This document shows positions 32,015 through 42,961 of a DNA stretch of 64,000 nt, one piece after another (within the stretch, counting starts at the first letter, position 1; the number at the start of each line of letters is the position of its first letter). Source of the stretch: Pycnopodia helianthoides. Its lineage: Eukaryota; Echinodermata; Asteroidea; Forcipulatida; Asteriidae. The stretch is taken from positions 3,255,001 to 3,319,000 of the forward strand of contig CM063253.1 of assembly GCA_032158295.1 (NCBI GenBank), read 5' to 3'. Position numbers and translations under genes: made by a program. Under the pieces are notes generated by a model. That model ran no database searches, was not told the DNA's origin, and worked only from the letters and a program-made list of their open reading frames with translations.

Positions 32015-35000
32015 CTGAAAAAACATTTGGGCAAAACATTTGGGTAAGTATTTTATCAAAAAAGTAGGCCCTACATGACGTTTGTAGTTTGTATTATAAA
32101 TTGTTCTATATGAAAATCAAGAACTATAAGCCAAGATACTATACTATTTGGTGTAATTTTCGTATGTATTAGCATGTCCCTAATATGATGCGTATGGCCC
32201 TAAGATAGATCTCTGCAGCACACGTTCAAAGATGGTGCCCTGTGATATAATATAAATACAGCCCTAACATGGCACCCTTTGCACAGTATACACAAAAAGG
32301 CTCTTGGATGGCTCCCTTAAGCAAAATAATTTTCACTTGTTAATGTTTGATAATGCCCTGTGGCAAAACATTGCGTTTCAAAGATGGTGCAAAAGGGTCA
32401 ATAACATTGCACTTAAGATGCATAAAGCATCCTGTGGCATAATATTCTGTCAGCCCTAAAATGGTGCCCTGTGGCACAATACACACTGAAAACCTTACGA
32501 TACAAGCAGCATCCTGCGCATCATTTTCAACTTTTTGCCCTAAAATGGTGCCCTGTGGCACAATACACACTGAAAACCTTACAATACAAGCAGCATCCTG
32601 CGCATCATTTCCAACTTTTCGCTCTAAAATGGTGCCCTGTGGCACAATACACACAGAAAACCTTACGCTACAAGCAGCATCTTGCGCATCATTTTCAACT
32701 TTTTGCCCTAAAATGGTGCATTGTGGCACAATACACACTGAAAACCTTATGATACAAGCAGCATCCTGCGCATCATATTCAACTTTTTGCCCTAAAACGG
32801 TGCAATGTGACTTAACAAAAGTGTTCCAAAGACGATGTCCTATGACACTATCCACATGGATGGCCTTAAGATATGTGTAGCTCCCTGCAGCTGAATAGCC
32901 CACAGCTGAATATTCAACTTGTGGCCCTAAAATGGTATCATGTGGCACAATTTAAGATGGTGCCTGTAGCACAGTACTCACTGAAGACACAAAGAATGTG
33001 TTGCATCCTGTGGCTGAATTTTTCAGTTGTGGCAACTGGTACACTCTTTGCCCTTCGGTGGTCCCTGTAGTACTATTTAATGGACCTATGAATGTGCCCT
33101 GTTGAGCAGTATACACGGTGGTCCTAAGATGGTGCCATGTGGCACACTGTACAGGTATTGCCCTGATTTGACATTCTGCAGCAAACATAACACACTCTGC
33201 CTTTAGGTGGTCCCAGTAATACTATTTGAAGGCCCTATGAATGTGCGTTGTGGTGCAGTATACACATGTGGTCCTAAGATGGTGCCCTGTAGCACACTAT
33301 ACGGGTGTGGCCCTAATACATGTATGACATTCTGCGGTAAACATTACACACTCTTTGCCCTTGGGTGGTCCCAGTAGTCTATATAGGTATGGCCCTATGA
33401 ATGTGCTCTGTGGCTTAGTATAGACAAGTGGTCCTATGATTTTGCCCTGGGCACTCTGTGCAGGTGCAGCCCTGATATGACAGTCTGCGGCAAACATACA
33501 TTGTACATTCTTCGCCCTTCGGTGGTACCGGTAGTACTGTCTAAATATGGCCCTATGAATGTGCCCAATGGCTTAATATACACAAGTAGTCCTAAGATGG
33601 TGCCCAGCCCTATGGCACACTGTACAGGTGTGGCCCTAAGAAGATATTCTGTGGAATATATATTCTTTACCCTTTAGACGATCTCTGTAGTACTACTACT
33701 ATACATATGGCCCTATGAACATGCCCTGTGGCACAGTACACACACTCAGCCATAAAATTGTACCTTTTAGTGCAGTGAACACTCAAGGACCTCATATGGT
33801 GCTCAGTGGAAAAACTATTGTGCAAACCTTAAAACAGTGCCCTGTGGTGCATTAGCAGAGAACTAATAATCACCATTGTATTGAAATCTTTCATCAATAT
33901 TCATAAACATCTGAATGAAACACCCTACCTTGTTATCTTGGAAGGATGAGCGAAGACACCATGAAGTAAACTACATGTGAAATAGCGGACACCGGCAACT
34001 GAGCCGTCATTCTTCCCATGTGGCTTATCCAATTCAACACCAAACCACCACCCTGAAAAAAATGACATTCATATCATTAATAAAAAATCACAAGGGCAGC
34101 CAAGGGGATGACTTCGTTTAATTGGCAAAGTAGAGTGTTACTTTAGAAGTAGCAGGAAACCAGATGTGGAATTAAAGTCATTCTTTTTACATTGATAGCA
34201 ACGCGATAGATTAGGTAAATCTTACCTTTTACACTGTGTAATTTATTTCTTTTGATGAGGTGGGCCCAGTTTCATAAAGCCTGTAAGCACAAAGACTTGC
34301 TAAGCAGAGAACAATCTTGCTTAGAAGAATCATGTTACCAGCCAATATTCCCTAAAGTTTACATTGTTGCAACTGGTGCTCAACTCATTTTTTGCTGAGC
34401 ACTGAAATTTGCTAAGCGTATATTCCGCTTAACAGCTTGATGAATTTGGGACGTGGCGGCTCAAAAAAACTTCTTCTTATTTACATGATTTGGTGAAAGT
34501 GCGAAAGAAGGAGGAAATATTTACATTTGAAATTTCTCTTAATAGTGATTTTAAAAACTTGATTATTATTTATCACTCAGCATAAGGCCTATGATGATAC
34601 CAATGCTAGGAAAAAACCTGGTACCTGAAGCGAATTGTGTCTGTCCACTGTATCTTACAGTGCCGTGTCTAGGTTCCTGACCAGCTACTGTAACCCTGTC
34701 TCCTATATCAATATCATCCACTCTGTTGATTGAGGAAAACGGCCTCGTACGAAGACCTATATAAAAAACAGGTAGTCTTTGTAAATATGCAATTAACATC
34801 AATTTTCACAATGGAAATGATAATGCTACAACCCTTAGTGTCTTACACAGTCTGAGAAAAACGCTCTCAGATAAAAAATTTGGGGAATAAAAAGTTCCAA
34901 TAAAAATTTTCCATAACCGTAGTACTTTGAAGTTAAAAGTTTCTCAAAATTCATTGTACTACCCAAGGCTGCTGTACTTCTTACCAAACAAGTTTTTATT

Positions 35001-38000
35001 GCCATTAATTTTCAGAGTCATCACCAAATGTGTACTGTGCCTTTAAAGACTCATCTCTTTGTAATTTCAGGGTAATGCACTCTTACAAACTCCAGTATTA
35101 AGCGCTGTATAAATGTTATTATTATTATTACCAGTATCAACTCGAGGAGAAACATGAGAGACATCAATCTTGCCATGATTGACAGCATGAGTGACTCCTA
35201 AATCAGCCTTAGGGTACCAGGTCGAGGACTACCCTCCTTGCTGATTTTGGACAGAGGTGCAAAGATACCTGTGGAATTAAATTAAATTTAAAATGTGTCT
35301 ATTTCAATGCTGTCCTTTGACAAATAAATCACACCCTGTTTGTATTAAATTAAATGAAATTACAAAATATTTCTATAAGATACACACACAAAAATACTAT
35401 AAAATTCAAAGGAACTTAGTGTGGTACAATCCAGCCTGGAATCCATCAAATAATATTTCCTTTTACAGACCCCTTCCACTGATATCACACAAAGCTACTG
35501 TCTGCCCAGGCTATTTTGGGTGGTCAGACTGCATGTAAAGTTTGCATCTAACTGCACCAGTGTCACCTAAAATGCACACTGCATACTCAATGGGAATCTG
35601 AATCCAAAAAAGGCAAGACCAAGATTTATTGAGGGTGAAGACGTCAGGGGAAATGGGTTAATACTGGGTGTTTATCAAAGTACCAAGCCCAAATACGACA
35701 GTGATACAACTGGCAATGAGGTTTTCCTAATGCAGTGATTACTATGCGCATTAATGTCCAAGGACATCATCAACATATGGTGATCGTGCCTTTTCTGTCA
35801 GTGCACCTAAACTTTAGACCACTTTACCTGTCAATATAAGAAGCTGCAGTTCTTTCAACCAATTCAAAAACTTGCTTAAGACTACTCGGTGTCTAGTGAT
35901 ATTATACATGTCCCATAATTTGTATTGATTTGTTCACTTTATAATTTGTATCTTTGTATAATATATTTCTCTATTGTTGCTTGTTGTGTATTTTAAATGC
36001 TGTGCCTCGGAATAGGGTCTTGTATGCTAGATATACCGTATGGTGCATTATAAATGCTTTATTATTATGTATGATATGTAAAAAACCAGCTGGACGTGAC
36101 GATGATTGGTTGGCAGGTTGCACCTAGCCATGTCGTGTTGTACCAGCCATTCTATGAGTCTTATGTGAGTGTGTGTCCCCCTGTTCAGTCAGGGCCATGA
36201 GCTTACCAGGCGACAAACTGGAGTCTAACTGCTGGTAAATATAATAATTACCAAGCACAACACTCCAGTTGGCCGTATGGTAAACACAACTGACTCATGG
36301 CTCGGTGCAACCATAGAGGGTGCCACCTTTCGCCCAACCATTAGTCATGCCTGGCTGGTTTGTTACATAACATACATCAATGTACATAAGAATCCCTGCT
36401 TTAGGAAAACCTCACAAGTTTACCAGGCAACAAATTGGAGTCTAACTGCTGGTAAATATAATAACTACCGAACACAACACTCCAGTTGGTCGCATAGAAA
36501 TGACCACTGACTGGTGGATAGGTGCAACCATTTGTCATGCCTGGCTGGATTATTACATAACATGCATCAATGTACATAACAATCCCTGCTCAAGGAAATC
36601 TCACAAGCATACCATGCGACAAACTGGAGTCTAACTGCTGGTAAATATAATAACTACCGAACACAACACTTCAGTTGGTCGCATAGAAATGACGACTGAC
36701 TGGTGGCTAGGTGCAACCATTTGTCATGCCTGGCTGGATTATTACATAACATGCATCAATGTACATGTACATATCCCTGCTCTAGGAAAACCTCACTGCA
36801 AGCTTACCAACTGGGGTCTAACTGCTGGTCAATATAATAATTACTATACACAACACTAGAAATGGAAATGCAGGGCTCACCCTTAACACTAGCCCGGTGT
36901 AAATTGTCTATTAAAAAATGCTATGGGCTAGTAAGCACTGCTTCTCAACTTGCCCTGTGGGCTAATACAAATTGTGCAACCTACTACTGCTTATATTTCG
37001 CCCTTTTCAGAATGTGTTAAATTAGTTTTGAGTGTGTGAATATTACTTCATTTGACCATTAAACGGGTTGTGATCGCTTCCATTAATACATCAGAAAGAT
37101 CCATTCATGACAATACATGTTTAAAATCTGGGATACTTAAAAACTTCCAGGGGGCAAGTAAAAGGCATAGATTACTAGCCCGGCGGGCTACTTCACAAAA
37201 AGCTTAAGAGCAATGTGATTTTACGATCTTTGTAAAAAAGTACCGTGATTTGGAGGGCATTCAAAGTAGAAGATCCCTGCAACTGAGCCATTATTCTTCC
37301 CATCTGGTTCGTCGAGAGAAACTCCAGCCCATAACCCTGAAGCAAAGTTTGTCATCCCACAGAACTGCAGCGTACCCATCTGTACGAAACACCGTACAAG
37401 ATATAAATAACATTAAAGTTGGGGTCCTGCACAAACTTGGGGGTCACAGGGACTGAAAAACCCAATCCACATAGTGCCCAGGTGCGATTTGAACCGGGGT
37501 CCCCAGAGGTGGAAGGCAAGGCAAGATACCACTACGCCAACCTGACTGCCCTAAACCATGTGGATTATATTGAAAAGTAAGACAGGTGGAGGGTTGACTG
37601 TGCAGTGTAGATGCATTCACCACATGATATCACATCGTAGGCTGGAATAGCTTATGTGCACAGCCACAATCATGGGTACACTTTTTGTTACAAATACACC
37701 AAATGAACAACACATAAATATTGAGTAACTCTTTGCAGATCTTGTATCCGACAAACTCAAGTAATTTCTACTCTTCATTGACACAGCGCTGGTTAATTAA
37801 TTTACAAACAACATTGAAATAACTGTTACGTCATTGGTTTTCAAACTGTTGTTCATAACATGGACACAAAAAAACGTGTACCCATGATTGTGGCTGTGCA
37901 CTTATCTAATTTGTCTATCACTCAAAATCACAGTGGATAATATTGAATGGTCTGACAGTAGGAAGTGGGAGGGTTGACTGTGTACTGCGTAAAATGCATT

Positions 38001-41000
38001 TTCCAAATGATATCAAATTGCAGGCTTGTGCAGTGTATCTATCACTCAAAACCTTGTGGATGGTACTAATTGGTCAGACACAAGCAAGGATAAACAACTT
38101 CATTATAAATACCCGGGGACAGTCATTTTGCTTAGATTTTAATTCTGTTTAAATTTGAACCTCAAAGATTGCCTTCAGGTGACTTATGGAGATTCAAATA
38201 TATGCGTGGTGTCCGTTTGTGAATGCTGCAGCCAGAGATGCGGTTGGTACCCGCTGTCACCTCGCTAAACGTGCATGAATTTGATGTTCTTGATGAAAAT
38301 ACCGTGACAATTTTGCTGTTTTCTCAACAAGTAGACACTGTAAACTTTCACAGGCGGCTTTTGTTGTACTTTTATTGTATCCTTATTGATAAATTGGCCT
38401 ATAAACCACCATTTTACAAAAAAAATAATCTATGACCAAACCTGTAATCATCTCTTAATGGATTATTAGACTGTCACACAAAGCTCACAATAAAAGGATT
38501 TATGATTTACAAATTTAGTATGGATTGAGTGTGGATAGTCAATATTAGCTCCCCTCGGTATTAGAAGTTGACAGACTAGTTCCCTAGGCTTCAAGGGAAT
38601 ATCGACTGTCCACCCAAATTATTTGTTATACTATACCTTATACTTCGCTCTAGTTTGGCCGCATTGAGCTTGGAAAAGCGCGACATCTACCCATGCCACG
38701 ATCTTTTCATGTGTATGTAGCAAGCGATGTTTGTGCATGTGTAATATACAACACAACAGTTCAACGATTGCTTCGTAAAGCCCATGCATAGTAAAACAGT
38801 ACCGTGCGACAGTCTATTACGCATGTGTATTTATCCTGTGCGTCACTGTTGCCCAATTGACAGTCTACTACGCAAGCGTATTTACCCTGTACGTGAATAC
38901 TGGTGCGCGCTTGGTGAACAGCAAAAAATAGCATCTGGCATGTGATGGTGATAGACCGATCCATTAAGCTCCACCCCCTTACGTGTTGACCAATCACAAC
39001 CTTGGCTACGCCAGCGAAAGTCTGAAAAAAGTCTGACATGCTAAAATCCCGCTAGAAAAGTAACCATGTGTGCGCGCGTACTTTAAAAGCGCGCACGTTC
39101 ATGTCGTGAGTGTGGCATTGGAGAGATGATGCACATGTAGTGCCATGCCCACGCATGCAGTGGTGATGCAGCCAATGCTGTGATTGGCCAATATGTTAAA
39201 GGGGTGGGGCTTAATGGATTGGTCTATTGGACCAGAATGAGAATTTGTTCTCAATCATGAATATGTATGAGTTACACTAATAATTAACTGAATGTGTCTC
39301 ATTACAAACTCATAAGACTGGGGTATATTGAATCATGTGTCTTACCTTACTGTCACCCACATATACACGATCTCCAATTCTAAGACCCTGGGAGGTCAGT
39401 AGAACCTTACTTGGCACATCATCGTACGTCTGGGGTGCATACTTTGGTCTCGTAAACTGCGAGTCCGGATGAAGCAGTTGCCTGAGTTTAGCGGCAGTCA
39501 CTTCCCAACCGGACTTCATGAATCGTTAGAGTCAGGAACGCAGTGGAGCGGTATACGACCTTGGTCATCCTTGGCGCGGACTATTGGCTCCAAACTGTAG
39601 GAGGCATCTAACTGACTCAAGGCAACCGTTCGATGCAGCTATATGGAGTGCTGTGCCGTTGTCAAACTCACTGCATTTATTCTCAATATCTGTGGCAGTT
39701 TATATCAAAAGAGGGATTTTTCAAAATGTTGAGAGTTTGAGATACAATTGTCTGTCAACTACTGTACCTACTGCGCTGATAGATTATTTCATTAATCATG
39801 ATAACTGAATTTGCAATCTTTTTGGTCTTTTTGAAATATGCAATGTTTGGTTTAAAATCCGGTTTAAATTGGTCAGTCAGACAGCTTGAGTGTATTATAA
39901 CTGTACTTAAACTCATCTAAGCTTCCTGAGGACTAAGTAGTGTCGTGTTTTCCAAATATAAACAGCTTTTGTAAGATGATACCAAATTTCAATTTCAAAA
40001 GTGCACTTTTGTGAGAACCCTAGTATCAAACCCTCTACACCGCTCCCCTTTGACTGATTCAAATGAGTCGGCTCTCACCTTTAGTTTGTGTCGCCTTCAA
40101 AAGAAGTCGGATCGCTGGAACCACATCAAAAAAGAAGCATAGTGTAGAGCTGTCATGTGTGTCCAGCGGCACTGTAACTCTGGCGTGGCTCCGTTATCTA
40201 GAAGTATCTGTATCAGCTGGAGGGTCCCCTCTCTGTCACCATCCCTTCTGATCCTGCTTTCGAGGCATAGTGAAGGAGAGTCATATCGGTTAAGCCGTCA
40301 CGATCGTCCACGTGGAAGTCACGCTTAAATATCTGTAGAATTAGGATTGAGACAATACAGTTGGTAATGCAGGCCTGATGCTTCCGTTTTTGAAAGGGCA
40401 AGGGCACCAAGGCATTTTCTCCTTGGTAAAGGGCACCTCTTATGAGGAAATTGTAATTTATATTGGAACATTTTCAAGGGGCATCAAGGCAATGACCAGG
40501 GGAGCCTCCATGAGGTATCAGGCCTGTTTAATGTATCAATCAAAAAATTCAAATATTGAAAAGAAAGAAAGAAATAAATGCCATTGATGCATTTTGTATA
40601 GCTGTAGTATCAATTGCAGGAAGTGACTGGAAATTAGGTTTTTTCTAAAGTAATGAACCTGAATGTTTTGGATTAAAAAAAAAACCTTAATTTTTTCAAG
40701 CCAAATTCTGAAAAACTCAGGTGAAATGGTGATTTTTTCCCATACTCTATTATCCCATTCACAATGTACCAGCCATCTTCAGGCATGATATTTGGTCCTT
40801 GGAAAAAAATAAGAAACATTCTATCGAGTAAAAGGGCTGACCTACATGGTGTAGGCTCTAATAATAGACTTTTGAGGCCTTGTTAATAACAATTTTTATT
40901 TTTCAAAGGGCAAAACAATTGTAAAACAGACATAATCTCTCAAAAAATAACCAGTCATAAATAAGAGAGGTTTGCGGTATAACCATGTTAAAATCTCTTT

Positions 41001-41597
41001 TGAGTAGTGTTGGTTCTGAAAAGAACCGGTGGTTATTCCTCTCAGAACCAACACTACTCAAAAGAGATTTTAACATGTTGTTACCGCAAACCTCTCTTAA
41101 TTATACCTCCACCCATGCAAAGTTTCAAACCCTACAGCCATTAATACTAAAATGCATATTAAACAAAAAGGGGCCAGACTAAGTTTACCTTACAGCCTCG
41201 GTTTGGTACCAATGAATTTTTAATGGGAAAAAACTACATGCCCGCTCCTCCTCACCTCCTGACTTATTGCACATATACTCCTCTGCACTTGGGGCACCCA
41301 TTGTCTGATGATAGCAAAGAGTTCCCCGACACCCCTCTGGGGGTCCTGCGCCAGGGACCAACACCCAGGGCACTGGGGGTCGAAGAAGGCAAGTTTGAGG
41401 GTTTGGCATTGGCTGCAGAGAGGCGCCTCTGAGACTTGGTGAACTTTTGGCTGTGTTCGGCAAGAGGGAATGATGGTGAGCTGCAGCGACGACGACAGCA
41501 ATGACGTATTGTGTTGAGGAGTTTGGTCTTCTTCCATTTTAGGAGAATCTAAACAGTTCATGACAATGGTATCTGAATTACTACTATTAATGGGCAT
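31930..41597 (-). CDS. CLIP4: CLIP3/CLIP4-type CAP-Gly linker protein, about 518 aa, with five frameshifts
   Basis: Eight exons on the minus strand: 41597-41256, 40332-40079, 39689-39346, 37379-37244, 35268-35132, 34756-34625, 34052-33929, 32014-31930. All junctions use GT/AG, and phases agree once five one-base indels are allowed for. The order matches vertebrate CLIP3/CLIP4: an N-terminal segment with [14 protein letters not shown]; ankyrin repeats ([21 protein letters not shown]); CAP-Gly 1 (G-L-R-I-G-D-R-V to [10 protein letters not shown]); CAP-Gly 2 (I-D-I-G-D-R-V-T-V to [10 protein letters not shown]). CAP-Gly domains bind microtubule or EB-type C-terminal tails; CLIP3/4 proteins act at microtubules and membranes. 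Vertebrate CLIP4 is longer and has a third CAP-Gly, CLIP3 has two; this gene has two. The frameshifts mean it is either a recent pseudogene or locally mis-assembled. The start codon is the least certain part. Confidence 0.85.
32150..33850. repeat. Degenerate phrase repeat filling the last CLIP3/4 intron
   Basis: The phrase GGCCCTAAGATGGTGCCCTGTGGCACA recurs in many variants, spaced about 30-85 bp (for example near 32227, 32452, 32536, 32620, 32704, 33266, 33593, 33709). About 1.7 kb of the 1.9-kb intron consists of it. Confidence 0.75.
32453..32795 (+). repeat. 84-bp tandem repeat, 4 units
   Basis: Units begin GCCCTAAAATGGTGCCCTGT at 32453, 32537, 32621 and 32705, and a fifth starts at 32789. 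Spacing is exactly 84 bp (28 codons), so frames stay open on both strands. Confidence 0.9.
33929..34052 (-). CDS. CLIP4: CLIP3/4 exon 7, second half of CAP-Gly 2
   Basis: Starts after TTTTTTTCAG; encodes [24 protein letters not shown] and V-F-A-H-P-S-K-I-T, with the intact G-K-N-D-G loop. Donor GTAGGG. Confidence 0.87.
34263..34451. repeat. Dispersed AATTTCATAGAGCTGCTTA-type repeat
   Basis: Diverged copy from CCCAGTTTCATAAAGCCTGT to AACAGCTTGATGAATTTGGG, in CLIP3/4 intron 6. Confidence 0.65.
34625..34756 (-). CDS. CLIP4: CLIP3/4 exon 6, first half of CAP-Gly 2
   Basis: Starts after TTTTTTATATAG; encodes [18 protein letters not shown] and F-A-S, ending one base into the next codon before GTACCA. 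Confidence 0.83.
35132..35268 (-). CDS. CLIP4: CLIP3/4 exon 5, end of CAP-Gly 1 and linker, one frameshift
   Basis: Reads [12 protein letters not shown], then loses the frame by one base in or near the G run at 35212-35214 (C run on the coding strand), and resumes [13 protein letters not shown]. The donor GTAATAATAA is formed by the ATT-repeat tail of a SINE-like element. Confidence 0.75.
35269..36200. other. CLIP3/4 intron 4, unremarkable part
   Basis: No coding signal beyond short random ORFs. Sequence near 36040-36070 (TATAAATGCTTTATTATTAT) resembles a SINE tail. Confidence 0.4.
36201..36860 (+). repeat. About 190-bp tandem repeat, 3-4 units
   Basis: Units share CTGGAGTCTAACTGCTGGTA, near 36218, 36434, 36624 and 36811 (spacing about 216, 190 and 187 bp), followed by AACACAACACTCCAGTTGG and CATGCCTGGCTGG. 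Within each unit CTGGAGT and ACTCCAG form a short inverted pair. Confidence 0.85.
36861..37200. repeat. Dispersed repeat fragment (ACTAGCCCGG type)
   Basis: CACTAGCCCGGTGTAAATTG on the left and TACTAGCCCGGCGGGCTACT on the right; similar in style to 41815-42202 and 62215-62565. Confidence 0.4.
37244..37379 (-). CDS. CLIP4: CLIP3/4 exon 4, core of CAP-Gly 1
   Basis: Starts after TTTCGTACAG. Encodes [31 protein letters not shown], the CAP-Gly signature including the GKNDG-type loop (here G-K-N-N-G). Ends one base into a Gly codon before GTACTT. Confidence 0.85.
37465..37556 (-). mobile_element. tRNA-like SINE head, minus strand
   Basis: On the minus strand: GGTTGGCGTAGTGGTATCTT (A-box-like) and CCCCGGTTCAAATCGCACC (B-box-like). 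The same head occurs on the + strand at 54480-54565. Confidence 0.55.
37557..38950. other. CLIP3/4 intron 3
   Basis: No exon recognised. 37575-37680 and 37930-38095 hold degenerate relatives of the TTAACCCTC element of 46-48 kb (GGGAGGGTTGACTGTGTACT, TATCAAATTGCAGGCTTGTG). Confidence 0.45.
38951..39227. mobile_element. MITE/foldback with ATAGACCGATCCATTAAG ends
   Basis: ATAGACCGATCCATTAAGCT at the left, and the near-complement GGGCTTAATGGATTGGTCTAT at the right. Related to 10631-10797. Confidence 0.7.
39346..39689 (-). CDS. CLIP4: CLIP3/4 exon 3, ankyrin repeat to CAP-Gly 1 start, two frameshifts
   Basis: Begins after ACTGCCACAG and reads [14 protein letters not shown]. One extra base near 39581-39585 (after G-A-N) and one missing base near 39519-39521 (before [10 protein letters not shown]) restore each other. 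It ends with [14 protein letters not shown] before GTAAGA. Confidence 0.78.
40079..40332 (-). CDS. CLIP4: CLIP3/4 exon 2, ankyrin repeats, two frameshifts
   Basis: Starts after TTCTACAG with I-F-K-R-D-F and continues [14 protein letters not shown]. One base is missing near 40239-40243 (after G-S-E-G) and another in the A run at 40128-40133 (T run on the coding strand). In the shifted frames the similarity continues with L-L-D-N-G-A and A-L-H-Y-A-S-F. Confidence 0.75.
40375..40530. repeat. Dispersed repeat fragment (GCACCAAGGCA type)
   Basis: GGCCTGATGCTTCCGTTTTT and GGGCAAGGGCACCAAGGC; the minus strand matches the element around the 22-bp array at 51.7-52.4 kb. Confidence 0.55.
40963..41100. 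mobile_element. Near-perfect palindromic foldback
   Basis: AAGAGAGGTTTGCGGTATAA at the left is inverted at the right as TTACCGCAAACCTCTCTT. Inside, CATGTTAAAATCTCTTTTGA through GTTGGTTCTGA is matched exactly on the other arm (36 bp). The loop (AAAGAACCGGTGGTTATTCC) is short. In CLIP3/4 intron 1. Confidence 0.88.
41256..41597 (-). CDS. CLIP4: CLIP3/4 exon 1
   Basis: 114 codons, ending Q-E before GTGAGG. F-F-D-P and [14 protein letters not shown] are family hallmarks. The frame is open slightly upstream of the ATG at 41597, so the true start may differ. Confidence 0.75.
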
Positions 41598-42744
41598 GGA
41601 AACGTTAGTTAATTATCATGATAAAGGACTAAGGAGGCGGGTCACTAATTTAGTTTCATTTTGGAGTTATGATGTAGAGAGGAGTTAGAAGAATTACAAC
41701 AGTGACAGCGTAACTCAATGGTATCGCATGGAAATGGCACATTCTTGTTCCGAATGCAACTGTCATTTTTTTTTTCAATTTCACCATATTAAGCCTTTAT
41801 TGATGTTCTAGTCCAGGGCTTGAACTTGGGGAAAAAGTTGCAAGACCACAGGACTTGTACCTCAATATGTCTACCGGACCAGAAATAATTTTACAACGAC
41901 CAGACTCAAACTGAAAAAAGACTTCCTTGCACAGTTTAACTTGCATTTAATTGAATCAAGCACTAAGACATACAATGAGAAGATTTACCTCATTTGTCTT
42001 TACGGTATATTCAAATCATTACTAAAAGTTAACATTTGAACATAGTTTGTTTCTGTTCAAGATATTACAGAGTGAGGTACATGAATTGTTCTTGAATTGA
42101 AAACACAAGACCGCCGGACTTGTCCGGTCATGAATTTACTGGCCCAATGCCTAAAATCACTGGCCTCGGGCCTGCGGTCCAGTGTCAAATTCAAGCCCTT
42201 GCAGTCTATCACTCATCAGTAAAATATTGATGATAACTTTGGTTCAAGACATTTTTATATTGAAAATTAATACAATTTTTAACTTGTCATCATAGGCCAC
42301 TGTGAAATTTGATGACGCCATCAATCATTGAATTTGAAAAGGCCATGAACAAAATGTAATTTCAATCAACTACATGTATGAGCCCTGCAGTCTTGTGGAT
42401 TTTTCCACCTTATTCTAGCCCTGCATGACATGCAGTGCGGCCACGAAAGCAAAACAACCCTTTACATTTTCAAAAGATTGAACTATCAAAACACAAATGA
42501 TGCAATAATTTTAATTATTTATATTACATCTGCGTCATTTTTACCAAGTGACAAACATTTGCAAATTATTTTTTTAAAAATTCTTTTAACTTACTCAATA
42601 ATGCTCAGGCTGTTAACATTTTCACAAACTTTCAGGACCTAAAAATTTGTCAAATTTTCGTAATTAAATTACACTAATTAATTAGCATAACCGACGAATC
42701 ATTTATTTTCAAATGACATGAATCAAAATTCGCAACCAGGAAAA
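41598..42744. other. Region upstream of CLIP3/4
   Basis: 41815-42202 is a dispersed repeat (GGACTTGTCCGGTCATGAAT, TTTACTGGCCC, CAAATTCAAGCCCTTGC) also present at 62215-62565. The rest is AT-rich with no gene. The CLIP3/4 promoter would lie here or further right. Confidence 0.5.
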
Positions 42745-42961
42745 TTTCCGTATCCGACTGCCACTTTTTCACTTATTGTTAATGATTACCTCCATGTTGT
42801 TACTGTGTTACTGTTAGTGTAAATTAAAATAGCAAGCCAAGGACCTCATCTCATCCTATCATGCCTATCTCATTTTAGTAAAAAAAGGTACTATGTAACT
42901 ATTTTAGTATTTTTTATTTCATTTCATAATGAATGAAAAAGTGGCAGTCGGATACGGAAAG
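42745..42961. mobile_element. MITE with 26-bp perfect inverted ends
   Basis: TTCCGTATCCGACTGCCACT at the left is exactly inverted at the right (AGTGGCAGTCGGATACGGAA), continuing to TTTTTCA/TGAAAAA. Confidence 0.8.

Noticed and set aside
31950..32043. Possible + strand exon (TTTTGCAG ... GTAAGT, open frame)
   Set aside because: The opposite strand fits as the CLIP3/4 terminal exon with correct phase, acceptor and stop, and no + strand partner exon is seen.
32340..32948. Repetitive ORFs of 202, 139 and 93 aa
   Set aside because: Explained by the 84-bp tandem repeat in an intron; no start context, no domain.
37575..38095. Further TTAACCCTC MITE copies in CLIP3/4 intron 3
   Set aside because: Resemblance is clear for short phrases only; ends cannot be placed, so they are mentioned but not called as elements.
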